Shown one piece after another: positions 33,785-45,324 of a DNA stretch of 64,000 nt. The position numbers and the translations under genes are program-made. The notes beneath the pieces are model-generated. The model worked only from the letters and a program-made list of their open reading frames with translations, did no database searches and was not told the DNA's origin. Each line of letters opens with the position of its first letter. The first letter of the stretch is position 1. Source of the DNA: Ornithodoros turicata (lineage: Eukaryota; Arthropoda; Arachnida; Ixodida; Argasidae); contig NC_088203.1 of NCBI RefSeq assembly GCF_037126465.1, positions 98,518,668-98,582,667 on the forward strand, written 5' to 3'.

Positions 33785-35915
33785 GGCGTACCTTAGTTTC
33801 AAAACTCATTATCTTTAAAGATTTGCAGCCATCTTCAAAGATAGTACGCTAACTGCACTACCTTTTTTCCTACCTTAACCAACAAAAATCCTCCTCTTTG
33901 TTTTTTTTGTTTTGTCTTTCCTTTGTTGACGAGGAAGCAAAATGCATTGTACTCCTCAGTTGCGCCAGGGGTGGGGGGATTTATTGGCAGAAAAAAAAGG
34001 ATAAGAAAAAAAGAAAGGGGAAAGGTCCACATCCACATACCAGTGAGCGAAGACGAAACAGAAGTAGCAACCTGCAATATTTGACGAAATTATTGTTGAG
34101 GGCGAGGGGAACTGCAGGAGAGGGGAACAAGGTTGTTGGTGAACACATTAAAGAAGCTCCTCTATGAGAAACCACTACAATAACATCTCTAACAACATTG
34201 TAAACATCTTTAGGCAACGTACACATCCCAATCGTGAAAATATAGAGCGCTTATCTCAATGCCCGGCGGCGTGAAAGTCGGCAGCGCTCTTCGTATCGGT
34301 GTAGCTTTCTGCCTTAGATGCTACAGTCAAGGAGAAGCGTAAAGCGCGGCGCTAACATTCCAAACTCCGAGCAAGTGCCTCTCATCATTGTATAGCTCCG
34401 TTCTCAAATATCCCGACTTCTTATGTGCTTCAAAGATGAGTTTCTGGCGTCGACTTAATCTTTTCAGCCTCCACTGAATGCTTCTTCATCAAGTGTCCTA
34501 GGTGGGTGAGCCGAGTGCTGTCCGGTTGTGTTTTTGTGTCTCTGTCCCTACCACCTCCTCGAGCTCAAGCTGAGGGAATCGCAGGACTAAGTCTGACTAA
34601 ATATAATACCGTTGACACACGGGCTAGCTACAACTCCTTTGCTGCTTTGAAGCACACCTTGCTGAAAGGAGGTTGCGCCGATGACACAAGACAGCGCCGA
34701 TCTCCCATTCGCACAATAGCGCCATTTTGAAATGTAGCTCGAGAGCACTGTACTCACGAATCTTCGTGAGGTCCTTTCCAATTGCAACTATTAAATTAGC
34801 TGCAAAATGGCTTTCTAAGTGCATCGGTTAAATAACTAAAATATTTTAAATTGCCGAGGTCTTATAATCATCGGTTGGTTGTGTGTTTGAGGCTATACGC
34901 CTTTTCGCCCGTCATAGAGACAAACAATCTCCTCTCCCGCGAAGGCTCGCTTGCGAAAGGGCGAACCTTCTCTATCGCGTATCACGGGACTCTAACGCCG
35001 TTCGGAACGGTGTCCTCCTCTGGGAAAGCCCTTAGGCCGCCCGTGTATCAGGGTGTCAGGGTCGTGGTAGATTGCCTTCGCCTGGCTAAAAAAAAAGGGG
35101 GGGGGGCATACTTTATAGGCCGCGGCGCAACGTTCTTTTAAATATTTATATATATATTTATTTTTTGTATCTATATTTATATTCATATTTATAATGTTTA
35201 TATTTGTTTTTTTTTTAAAGGAGCTATGGTCGATGAAGTGTAGGTGTAGCGAGGTGTCGTCGTCATCATCATCATCATCATCATCGCCGCCTGTAGCCTG
35301 CTGCTTCAGGAAATGTATGCCGTCCACGTATGGTGAGCTAGAAAGTCCACGTCTACGTCCTTCTCATGTTTATCGGGATTTGTATCCTCCTCCGTTTCTC
35401 CGAGCTGCTCGCAAGCTATGTTTTGTTGGAAGTCGATAGGTGTCCTACAAAACAACAGACTAGCAAAGTGATGACTTTGTTACGTGCACTGTACAACGTC
35501 CGTATATAAGAGTGTGTATTGTCATCAGGCAGGAGAGCTACCACATGCAAATAATCCGAAAGGAATAAACCTCTTTCTCTCTTCGGCGTCTCCAATTTCT
35601 GTTGTCTTAGACGACTTTTTCATTACGTGTTTCTCTTGCCGGTGTCGTATCACGTCAACAAGCACACACAGTAAAAGAGGAAAAGCGCCTACGGGTAATG
35701 CTCGTAAGCCGGAAGAGGCCAATCCGGTAGAGCGGTATCGTTCTTTCCACTGGCATCGTTTCCGGGTATTAATCCCCACTTTTCGTCATCTGACGTCTAT
35801 CAGATTAATCCACACAGACTCTTCCCAGAAGCGCTCGATCCTAATTTGGAAACGCTCAACGGTACAGCAATTACCTGAAGACTGTAGGCTGGTAAGCCGG
35901 CTCAGCTTCCAGACA
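33785..35915. other. Unassigned spacer with simple repeats
   Basis: An AT-rich tract lies at 35135-35215 and a (TCA)n microsatellite at 35263-35285. A homopolymer A9/G11 junction at 35088-35107 may be a retroposon tail. No gene was recognised. Confidence 0.4.
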
Positions 35916-35918
35916 CAA

Positions 35919-36250
35919 CAACAACAACTTTATTTTGAGATGATGAATAGGGAGTTTCATCGCCATGGGCGAAACTCTACCCCTCTGCTCCACTACACCA
36001 CCCGCTACGCTGCTGGTGGCGATGTAGGGAATGAAATAATGAGCCCCTTCACAATAAGGATCAAAGTCCGATGCTGACCAAAAAGGTCAAAAGAGCTGTC
36101 AGGGCAGAGCATTAGTGGGTTGGATTTGGCCAGGGACCAAGCAATTTTGATAGAGGGAGGGGGCGAGTGTCCAGCTGGTTAAGAGACCCAGAGAGTTTGT
36201 TGAGGGAAGGTTGGTAGTGTGGGCAGCTTGTTACAGCACAACAAAGTTTC
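35919..36250 (-). mobile_element. LINE 3' end with (TTG)n tail, minus strand
   Basis: On the plus strand the copy begins with ACAACAACAACAACTTTATT and a GAGATGATGAATAGGGAG phrase. Read on the minus strand this is a LINE 3' UTR ending AATAAAGTTGTTGTTGTTGT. The part at 35960-36070 (GGCGAAACTCTACCCC) also occurs in tick LINE ends as I know them. No ORF2 residues could be assigned. Confidence 0.5.
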
Positions 36251-36705
36251 TTCTAGAAATGAATCATAGTACCTTCATGACGTGTGATTTTTTCCAACTT
36301 GCTGCTTCAGCGCAGATGTATGACAAGACAACTTGAACACGCGTGTGGTGCGTGCTGGCTATGTAATCACGCAGCCAGTCACGTGCAGCCACATATTTGA
36401 GTGAGTGAGTAAGAGTGATTTGGATTTATCTGGCGCAAGGAAAACAAAGATCAAGCTGCGCCGAAGTATTTATGAGCGAGACGTTTACAACTTGAAGGTG
36501 TTCATAAAGAGTACATACTAGCACAAGAATATTTGTGATGGGTTGTTGCCCACATCGTTGTAACACCTGAATCACTACCAGAGCGCAAACACGCCACTGG
36601 GTACCACGTGTGGTCAGGCTAATTTCAAGGTGGATCATCAATATGTAAAACAAGGTATCTTATCTTGCACAAACTTGGTTCGGTCTGATGACTGATGAAA
36701 GTGAT

Positions 36706-36800
36706 AACAACAACAACAACAACTTTACTGCGAGATGATGAATGTCAATGTGACTTGGTAAAAGAGGGGTGGGGCTTCGGAATACTATAGGGCGAGGGAG
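36706..36800 (-). mobile_element. Short LINE 3' end with (TTG)n tail, minus strand
   Basis: AACAACAACAACAACTTTAC followed by GAGATGATGAATG repeats the start of the 35919 copy, then diverges. Confidence 0.45.
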
Positions 36801-36809
36801 TCGCCAAAC

Positions 36810-39800
36810 AGCTACGCCACCTATTTCTCGCCTACGCGCTTACTTTCGTTTTAAAGAAATAGCTTTATAGTCGTAAACCACCGTGTCGGTACGCCCATAG
36901 ATTTATAGGACCACGTGACAGCGATCCACTTTCTCCACTAATGTCTGTGTTGTACAAACTAGCGATTGACCCGAGCTAAGCTACATTGTCGTGGTGTCTC
37001 TTCGTTAGTTTCTTGTATCCTTTCATTCTTACGAGCCTACTTACACGAAACAGGCATACTGCCTCATTCACGAGGCGCAATCTCCTGACAACAACCGAGG
37101 GATCTGATATCCAGGTGGTGCCCAAGGGACAGCAGCCTTCAGGGGGTAGACAGCGATCAGCTGTACCTAAATAAAGATAATGCTCGGTTGTGCGTGGGTA
37201 GTACTCGCGTCTCGAGGGCGCTATATATTTCAATGGTCATGAACGTAAAGAGACACGATGGAAGGCGCTGTCATTTTCTCGCTTCCCGTTGTTAGTCCCA
37301 AGGGATCATGGATGCCTCGATGTCGTGCTAGTTTCTCTTCTCTTGTAGCAAATTGCTGATGATTCCGAAGCGCTACGACCTTTGTAGGAAAAAAAAAAAC
37401 GACTTGCGGATGTGTGTGGACCATTTCGTCTACAGGATTACGGCCATATTGGCCAAAGAGACATAACCCAGTTTACGTGCTGCAACTGAGGTGATGCACA
37501 ATGCACTTTGATGGCGAATATAGCTCTTCACCTTGACTTTTATAGTCTTGACCTTTCACGAGGGTGTATCAGCAAGCCGATGTTTCCGCTTTAATAAAGG
37601 GCAACACGCTGATTGTGCCTCCGAAGGCTCTCAACACCAAAGGAGTACGGTAACGAAATGCTACGATGAAGGAAGTTGTGTGAATGCGTGGCTGTGATTG
37701 AGATATGCGAGGTCTCATCATCCCTTCGGCAATTTACTTTGATTTAGTCGCTCGTAGGCGCGTCTCCATCAGAAGCAACTTGCTCAATTCTCCTACTTCT
37801 TCCTGTCTGTCTCATTTCGTGCTTCGTGTCGCTTTCCCCTTCTAATGAATCTACCCATGGTACTTTTGCAAGAGTTATTTTTCCGGGGGGTGGTTGTTTA
37901 TGAGCAGGGATCCTAGTTTTCCACGATAAAAAAAAAACAAATTCCGCGCTAAAAGTTTGAAAATTCCGCGTTTTCCCCCCGTCAACGATAGGCATATAAA
38001 CCACTTACGGTCTGTTCCAAGTACGCATATAGTAAACCGGCAAGGTCGCAAATCTACGCACAAACCGTAACACCGAGTCATAATAGAGATATGTAATATT
38101 AAATATGCTTTATTAATTTTGCTCAGTTCGTGTCTGTATACCGATACTAACGTCAGTACATTCAGCGAACACACAACGGCGCGCACATCACAAAGATGTT
38201 GGGGGCGCACTAACTCAAAGCATTCAACGAAAAGATTAGGCAGCTGCATTAAACTATATCTGGAGCATAGGCGCGTGAGTTTCGGTTTTCGTGGTTCCGG
38301 TTTTCTACGCATCTATTACTCCCTTTGCCATAAAACTTTGAATGCAGGATCATATCGATGATATCAAATCGATCATATCAAATCGCATTTTACATTTGTC
38401 CGGAATCACTTGCGACGAAGTGTCGCAAACCCTTTAAAGGCTCAGACACATGTATGACAAAATGTGCGACGTGTCGCAACGAAAAGCATATTGGGACGGA
38501 TTCTGGCGAAATAGGTCGTCGCAGCAGCTGTCTACGACACGTCGCAGAGCGACAAAACTGCACGGATATCTCCGCGTACCGTCGGCGGGTTATCGTGCGG
38601 ATGTTGTGACCTCACGAACCAAGCAGCCAATGATGCTGCCTCTCTGGTAGATGTAGGTGAGTCCGAGAAAAAATGGCGGACAGCGTGCGTTCTGAATGCA
38701 AACAGCGGCTGATTTCGTCGTGTTGCGCCTTTAAAGACAAATGAAATATGGAATGAATTGTTCTCGTTTACGGTGTTTTATTATGTGAGCAAATTTCTGT
38801 ATGTTAAATAGAGTGTAAGCGAATGTACCTCTGGCAGCGTTGTTTAGCAACAGGGCGTTTCAAAGCTACATGTCGTAGGGATGTCGCCATCCATGTGTCT
38901 GCGAATGCAGCATGCGACAAGTCGTGACACGAAACTGTGCGACTCGTCGAACGACCTGTCCTGCATTTTGCCGTACATGGCGTTTTTCCCTTCCTTCAGT
39001 GTACGCGGCCACTCGATGTGCGTCCTCCGCTGCTGATCGTCACGGGTTCTATAATTTCCTTCTTTTTCGTCCAATCAAAAGATGGCCGTGACTCATTCAG
39101 AGCCGGTGTCAGTTTTCTTCTTCTAGTTTTCTTTTTTTTTTTCGTTTTCGTTTTGTAGTTTCCATGGAGCGTGTGCGGCGCAGCCAATGCATATCCTACC
39201 GCTGCTAACATTGTCATGAAGGAGCAATGGGACAAACTGGTACGTATTCATCTATGTATGCGACAAGAGAAACGCGGACAGATAACAACCGCATAATATT
39301 TTTGTTCGCATCATCATCATCATCGTCAGTGGTTAATTCTCGCATTCGCGCATTAAAATATTGACCACGTATTTAATATACACGATAAAAGTCACGCTAC
39401 TACTGCAAAAGTGAGTTCCACTTTGAACCCATTGCAATATTTCCGACAAAGCGGTCGCCATTCCTCGCGACAGTTCTCCCCAGTGCGAGCTTCCCCACGC
39501 TGGCCTTGCACATATGCCTAGAGTAATATACCCAACATCTGCTTCAGTGAGCGCTCGCCAAAAAGCCATTAACTTTCATCAGACGCACTTTCTTCCGTGC
39601 AAACAAGTATTAATCGCAAGTTCTTTGCGGTTCGCGATAACACCTTCGCTGTGATTAACGCCGACGTCATACTAATGAAAGATCGAGCGTAAGCGTGCGG
39701 AAAATACGACATAAAACGACCAGCTTCTCCACCAGCTAGCCTGTATGTTCTACATACTCGTACATAGGTCATGACTAAGGTCAGCGGAAGGTTGGTTGCG

Positions 39801-40053
39801 TCGAACTTAATTCCTTAAATGGAGGCATGCCGCACTGGTTGGCGTGGATACTCTTTTACTCTTGGATACTGGGTATTTGTTGCGTCATACTCGTCCCATT
39901 CTCCTGGTTTTTTCACGCTATGTCATCGTGCTCTTTTCTTTTTTTTTTTTTTTCACGCTATGATCCTATCCAACTAGCTCGCATCGGAGGTCTCTTGGGT
40001 GGATACTCTTTCACGTCAGTGCATTCCTTAATAGTACGAGGCTCTTGAATGCG

Positions 40054-40091
<38 letters not shown>

Positions 40092-41265
40092 GCAGTGGCG
40101 GTGATGATGACTATAAATTGTGTTTTAACGCCGCAAACGCACCTCAGGCTATAGTGCGCCAAACTATAGTGAAATGCGATGAACCCGGTTGAAAACGAAA
40201 CCAAGCGGGCTACAAGAGCTGGGTAAAGTGGCTTAAAACTTGACATGAACGGGTAGAAAACATTTGAGATCATAAGTCATTACGATAGTCAATGTGTTTA
40301 AAAGATTATACACTCTCATAAAGGGAACCAAAATCTCATCACCCCGCCAAAAGGAGATGAGTGAACGCGGGATGGAATTCTCAGCACACTGTATTTAACG
40401 TCCATTGCTGAAAATGGCTATAAATTTCGAAACCAGTCCGCGGCAAAGGGTGTCAACAAACGCTCGACATTTTGCCCGCGCGGTATACGTAGCTCAAACT
40501 CCTCAGTTCCCGCACCTCAGCGCTCAATCACTCTTCGTATGTTCCTCAATTTGTCCTTTCCCAGTAAAGCTAGCAACAAGACATTTCGGCTCAAATATTT
40601 ACTTTGGAAGATAGCGATAGTCTAATCGAAGCAGAAGGGGAGTCATTCCCGCTTCGCTGCCTCACGGTGTTGCCCCAAGCAGCTCAGTAATCCGCTGGCT
40701 CTTGCACATCCATTCTGCGCCTTCTCTCACAGAGGTGACAGCAGAAGCCCGTTTCCAGTGAGTTATTCATATGGGGTGCAACCGGAAGATAGGCCGCATC
40801 GTAAAAGTGTTGCAAATGAGAGGTTAGGGAATAGTCCTGAGAATAAGGAAGGCTCGTGGATGCAAACTAACGACCGAAATCGTTCGTCGGGTAACTTCGT
40901 ACACGTGGCATTTTGAACTGGCTTTATTGCTCGTAAAAGGACATGGGTGGCGTATCTGGTGAGCTTAACATGCCGTGTCTTTCCTCTAGTAGTCCCCAGG
41001 GAGTTTCTTCCTGGTGTACCACACTAAAAAGACAGTCTATAGACACTTTGGCAAAATACTGAGAATGTGCCAACGAATGGATACGGAAAGCTCCCTGATC
41101 CTTCCTCGAGAAACATAAGAAAAACACGAAAAGTCCTACTTTCGAAAAATGCGCTAAATAGCGTTCAGATTAATTCGTACGCCAATAATTATTGGTGCAA
41201 GGTTCCAACTCATCATAAACTTTCTTGCCTTTTCTTTTTCTTCTTTCTTTTCTTTTCTTTTTTGT
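36810..41265. other. Unassigned spacer
   Basis: No gene recognised. 38433-38739 is bounded by CTTTAAAGGC-like words in inverted order and holds several GCGACxxGTCGC words, but the ends are too short to call an element. A (GAT)n microsatellite lies at 40055-40091, a (CAT)n at 39308-39327, and a T-rich run at 39940-39952. Confidence 0.35.
40055..40091. repeat. (GAT)n microsatellite
   Basis: About twelve perfect GAT units. Confidence 0.9.
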
Positions 41266-41267
41266 AG

Positions 41268-41621
41268 GATTCGTGTTTTGCATGACCTGTAGGTGGTGCA
41301 TCTAAACTCCAACATGGGGGACGTATCCAGGTTGTCACTTGGTTTCGATTTTGAGATTTCGAAACTGCAATGTTGATTCTCGATGTGTTGAAGGCGAACG
41401 AGTATTAAACGCTGCTCATATACTTCTGGCAGGCGTAACCGCGCTGTGCAAAGAGAAGGTTATAGTTGTCGCGTATTACTTGCGAAGTTTCGGCGTGTGT
41501 GATCAACCACACTTCGTGAAGGCGAATTTCACGTTTACCGGTTGCGAGGCCAAAATAGCGAACAGCGAGTGTCCTGTGCTGCATGCAGGAACACGACAGC
41601 TGTGCTGCTGCTCTCTTAGAG
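41268..41621 (+). other. Possible exon or exon relic of a SWIM-zinc-finger-type gene
   Basis: A long pyrimidine tract ending TTTTTTGTAG (41258-41267) looks like a strong 3' splice site. AGAG followed by GTAAGAT (41618-41628) looks like a 5' splice site. Between them one frame is open from 41306 and encodes EGERVLNAAHILLAGVT, VVAYYLRSFGVCDQPHFVKA and ANSEC followed by AGTRQLCCC. The order 'GE-x-V-x-NA-x-H ... CL-x-S ... PH ... SEC-x-C-x-AG ... C-x-H' is what I recall for SWIM-domain proteins that are abundant in arthropods. The second SWIM cysteine is displaced and the final CxH is not seen, so this is either a relic or a chance resemblance. TAA at 41303-41305 means that, if coding, the exon must start from the AG at 41330 or the upstream part is non-coding. 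Confidence 0.3.
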
Positions 41622-41852
41622 GTAAGATCTTCTAAGTGCGTAGCGCCTGTACGAATATAGTTTAGAATTTACAGGCTAATGTTGCTACACCCGTGTGTCA
41701 CTGGTGCACATGCTTTTGAGAAACCTTAACGAAACTTCGCATTCTTTCTAAATTCTCTCCCAAGTGATCTGGCACGGTGATTCAAATGCACAGTTACAAA
41801 ACTGACTTGTTTTCCCGCTATCCCTTGCGCTTTCTTACATATAATGGCTAAG

Positions 41853-42079
41853 ATGAAAAACGGTTAGGAGCAACTAAGATTTATTTGAACAAGAACTTTC
41901 GTGCAAGAGACTGCACTTCTTCAGGTTACACAACTAAGTGCGACACAAGTATATATAATTGTTATATATAGTGTTATATATACTTGTGTCGCACTTAGTT
42001 GTGCAACCTGAAGAAGTGCAGTCTCTTGCACGAAAGATCTTGTTCAAATAAATCTTAGTTGCTCCTAACCGTTTTTCAT
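41853..42079. repeat. Long palindrome with hairpin motif (Penelope-like end?)
   Basis: Arms of about 105 nt are inverted with about two mismatches; the centre near 41966 is ATATA-rich. The right arm holds ACCTGAAGAAGTGCAG, then a short loop and TGCACGAAAG (42006-42036), a local hairpin also present in the palindrome at 48381. Both loci read like head-to-head copies of one element's terminus. The CTGAAGA...GAAA order resembles a hammerhead core, which Penelope-like elements are known to carry; no stem III is evident. Confidence 0.6.
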
Positions 42080-42287
42080 GTTACGTGTGTGATTCCCTCT
42101 TCGCGGGCTCCTTGACAGTGTTTCTCTTTCTTTTGTTTCCCTTTCAGACGTATATAATGGCTACTCAAGTTTGAAACAAACTTGCCCTGTTTTGCTAGAC
42201 AACGTATTGCTTGCCTTTCTGACGTGAGCTGCAGATATCTTGAGTGTGCTTGAGAAAAAAAAGAAAAAAAAACGTTCATCAGATATG

Positions 42288-42444
42288 TACCCAAGCAGCA
42301 CAGTGTACTGGAAGTCGAGTGCATTAGGGGTAGACGGTATGTGTCTTATCAATGTTCTCTAGTTTCATGAATCTGTTCTAGGCCTTTCATCTACCCGTCC
42401 ACCCCTATTGCACTCGACTTTCAGTGCATTTTGCTGCTTGGGTA
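42288..42444. mobile_element. Foldback MITE, about 157 bp
   Basis: Left arm TACCCAAGCAGCACAGTGTA, then CTGGAAGTCGAGTGCA; right arm is the reverse complement with a few differences (42391-42444). A single arm of this family is at about 25890-25945. Confidence 0.65.
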
Positions 42445-42449
42445 GGCGC

Positions 42450-44170
42450 TCCAAAAGCTCTGCCACACACACACAAGCACTGCTGATGTAACAGGTTTGC
42501 CGATATTGAGTCGCTCAATCCATCTCTTCCGACGATGCGTCATAGTAAGCGGCATTCCATGTGTGGGGAGAAGAAAACGCGGAAAGACTAACTGCTCTCC
42601 CTTCGTCGCGCAGAGTCGCATTGTGGCACAGAATAACAGTCGTGTAATTTAGTTTGCTGGTCATTGTCTGCACTGTTTCCTTCATCAATGATGTAAACAG
42701 CAAAATACATGTGCAGCTCAGTGGCCTATGCGAAAAGCAGCAACTTCTCCGCAAGTGAACGCGGGGTCAGCGCTGTGAACCTGGATCGGCTAGTTCAGTG
42801 TTTCACCGCCGTGCGGCGTCGATTGAGCAGAAAACGCGAATACTGTTTCAACATTGCGTATTGATATCTGCAGAGGACACTGTGTTGAATGTTGACACAA
42901 GGAAAGTACTAAGAAGCCGGTAGATATCTGTGGGAAAATCTTTATGTTACCCTATCATCAATGTACCAAGAAGACAAGCTACGAAACAGAGGGTCATGTA
43001 CTCGACCACAGCATGTTCCCTCTTACACACACTCATATCTCACTCACAAGAACGCATTCGTGGCGCGGGGCATCTTTCACATGTTCTCATACCACGTCCG
43101 CAATGCAATCGTGACCGTTACGAGAAGACGTAGCCCTGAAAACGGCAATCCACACCTTGGCGGAGGCCATGGCGATTACACGAAAGGACACCAGAATGCG
43201 TAACAGGTGACTGATTGGTTGATTGATTGATTGAGATATAAAACCAAGTGATCTTTTCAACCTATGCGTTAATTCTGAACCTCAACTTTTTACAGCGCTG
43301 GCAGTCAACACACCATTAATATCTATGCCACACGGGCGCAAACAAATAACAGTAAGTGCTCAATGCCTTAAGTGTTAATGTTATTCGGGTAGTGTCACGT
43401 AGACGGTTGTAACGTAATTTTTCCTTAATGCCGTTTTCTGCTTAATTCGCCGCAAAAAAAAAAAAAAAGTCTAGCTCTCACTGTCTGCGTAGAGAGACAA
43501 CTTTAGTTCACATGCGACCATTTTGCGAGGGTGACTTCTCAAATTTTAGTTTACACAATTTAGTTTACACAAAACGCACGACGATGCTAAAAGGCTGTTT
43601 TATATTTGGGTTCCTGTTGGGGCCAGTACGGTAATTGACCCCATCATTAAAATATATTAGCACTAATCCACATGATTATTGTATTCGAAGTCTCGCAAAT
43701 GTATTCTTAACCTGCAAACTACATTTATTTGAGAGAACTGATGTTCTGAGGCTGGAACAACATAGAAGGGACAATCACATACAAGGCCTCAAGTTGCTTA
43801 AGAAATTAACGATGAAGGATGAAAGTCACTGAAAAGGTTAGCCAGCTGTAGGACTCTTTCATCGTTACATTTATTTATTTATTTAGTGTCACATATATTC
43901 TACTTCATTGACTTTAGTGAGTGGAACGTATCTTCATCGTGGTTCTGAATGCCATTAAAATTATATGGCACGAGCTTTGCCACTAATGGCACTCGACATT
44001 GACCGCTGAATACCGTAGATGACGCAATATAGTTCTGAATCTCCACACCGCTGATTAACATCGATGTCAAATGATGCATGTCCCCACTGCCATGCCCCTC
44101 TCAAACCAAAGTTCTTGCGTTTCCTTTCATAATAAGCGGCACCGTCAATGCAATTGGTATGATATCCCAG
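42450..44170. other. Unassigned spacer
   Basis: No gene or element recognised; an A15 run lies at 43454-43468 and an ATTT microrepeat at 43868-43884. Confidence 0.4.
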
Positions 44171-44177
44171 TTCTATA

Positions 44178-44214
44178 TACAAATAATAATAATAACAATA
44201 ATAATAATAATAAT
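44178..44214. repeat. (AAT)n microsatellite at the LINE 3' end
   Basis: About twelve AAT units with one AAC interruption mark the tail of the minus-strand LINE. Confidence 0.85.
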
Positions 44215-44876
44215 GATCTTTATTAACGTGCCCAAGAACAGCCAAAGCCTAGGTATTGGCGCACGTAGACAATACAGTACTTACAAATATACACGTATAT
44301 ATACAAACACATACAGATTACGCAAAACATAACATATTTAGGACATATTCACAAACAAGAACATAACAGGAAGATATTCACGTTGATACATACAGTACAA
44401 ACATACAGATACACAGTACATGGCACTAAAAGAGAAGGAGAGAAAAAAAAAAGACTGTACAACTTCACATGCTACTCAATGAACGCCAGAGGAGAGTTTT
44501 GCGGGTTAAAGATATCAAGAGTGGCGTGAACTGCGTTTGTCATTTGTTGAATACGTACGATCGGATTTGCAGGCATGTGATGGGATAGGTATAATACATT
44601 AGTGTGTCTGGTTACATCGACAGGTACGACGATATGAAGCTGATGTAATAAAGATGGTGTATCGAGAAAACTGTGTAAAATCTTATAACAGAGCATAATA
44701 TCATCAAAACAGGCGTCGCGTTGAGAGTGGTTCAAGGTTCAGAAATTACATTATCTCTCTATAGACATACACTCTAAAGTGAGGGCTCTTTCTTAAAAAT
44801 ACGCTATGTACAATGCGTAGAAATTTTTTCTGGACAGATTCAATCCGTGACGAGTCAGTGCAGGAAAGAGAGTTCA
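44178..44876 (-). pseudogene. CR1/L2-like LINE ORF2 end plus 3' UTR
   Basis: The minus strand first encodes RIESVQKKFLRIVH (near 44815-44860), then from another frame a stretch with DIMLCYKILHSFLD, LLHQLHIVVPVDVTRHTN and TLDIFNPQNSPLAF (44472-44735). This is the conserved C-terminal domain after the RT in CR1/L2-like LINEs. The 3' UTR runs to an AATAAAGATC signal followed by the AAT/ATT repeat at 44178-44214. RT motifs are absent; the copy is 5'-truncated at about 44876, next to a second AAT microsatellite. Confidence 0.7.
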
Positions 44877-44882
44877 ATAATA

Positions 44883-44929
<47 letters not shown>

Positions 44930-44930
44930 T
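44877..44930. repeat. (AAT)n microsatellite
   Basis: About eighteen AAT units with one interruption. With the tract at 44178 it brackets the LINE fragment, so the LINE may have inserted into an AAT repeat or expanded one on each side. Confidence 0.9.
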
Positions 44931-44939
44931 GTACCGTGG

Positions 44940-45320
44940 TGTTACACGTAAGGTTTGTCTGCGCAGTGTGACGACATGTTGCACGTGCCCCAGAGCAGGG
45001 CTGCGGATAATTTGGACCACTTGGGGTTCTTTTGATGTGCGTAGCCGCTCGTGCAGTTCTAACGAAGGCCAATGGTCCAATGAGAAACTGACTAACGTGC
45101 GCCGGAAAGCTCCGGCACACGGTGCCGGAAGCAATGCTTACCTCCCCCCACATTGCTACCGCCCTCGGCCGGGATTGAACCCGCGACCTTGAGTTCAGCT
45201 TTTAAACGAGACAAGAGAAGAACTACAACCGACGCTGTGTCCAATCCACCACAATCCACCACAATCCACCACAGCGCGGCAATGGCTGCTTCGCTGACCC
45301 ACGTGATGTGGGCCACATCT
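44940..45320. repeat. Tick-type interspersed repeat with tRNA-like B box
   Basis: It contains GCAGGGCTGCGGATAATTTG, then a CACTTGGGGTTCTTTTGATG phrase, a middle part with CCAATGGTCCAATGAGAAAC, TTACCTCCCCCCACATTGC, and GGGATTGAACCCGCGACC (45171-45188), the rc of a Pol III B box. Related pieces lie at 52878-52975 and 54180-54302. Three copies of an 11-mer AATCCACCACA (45242-45274) lie inside. It is probably a SINE or SINE-like composite on the minus strand. Confidence 0.6.
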
Positions 45321-45324
45321 ATAC

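Noticed and set aside
35484..36077. A 197-codon plus-strand open frame
   Set aside because: Its 3' third overlaps a LINE 3' UTR in the opposite orientation and the rest shows no motif.
38433..38739. A TIR element with CTTTAAAGGC ends
   Set aside because: The end word is itself nearly palindromic, so inverted occurrence carries little weight.
44746..45153. A minus-strand frame with a long leucine run
   Set aside because: The run is the translated AAT microsatellite and the frame joins unrelated repeats.
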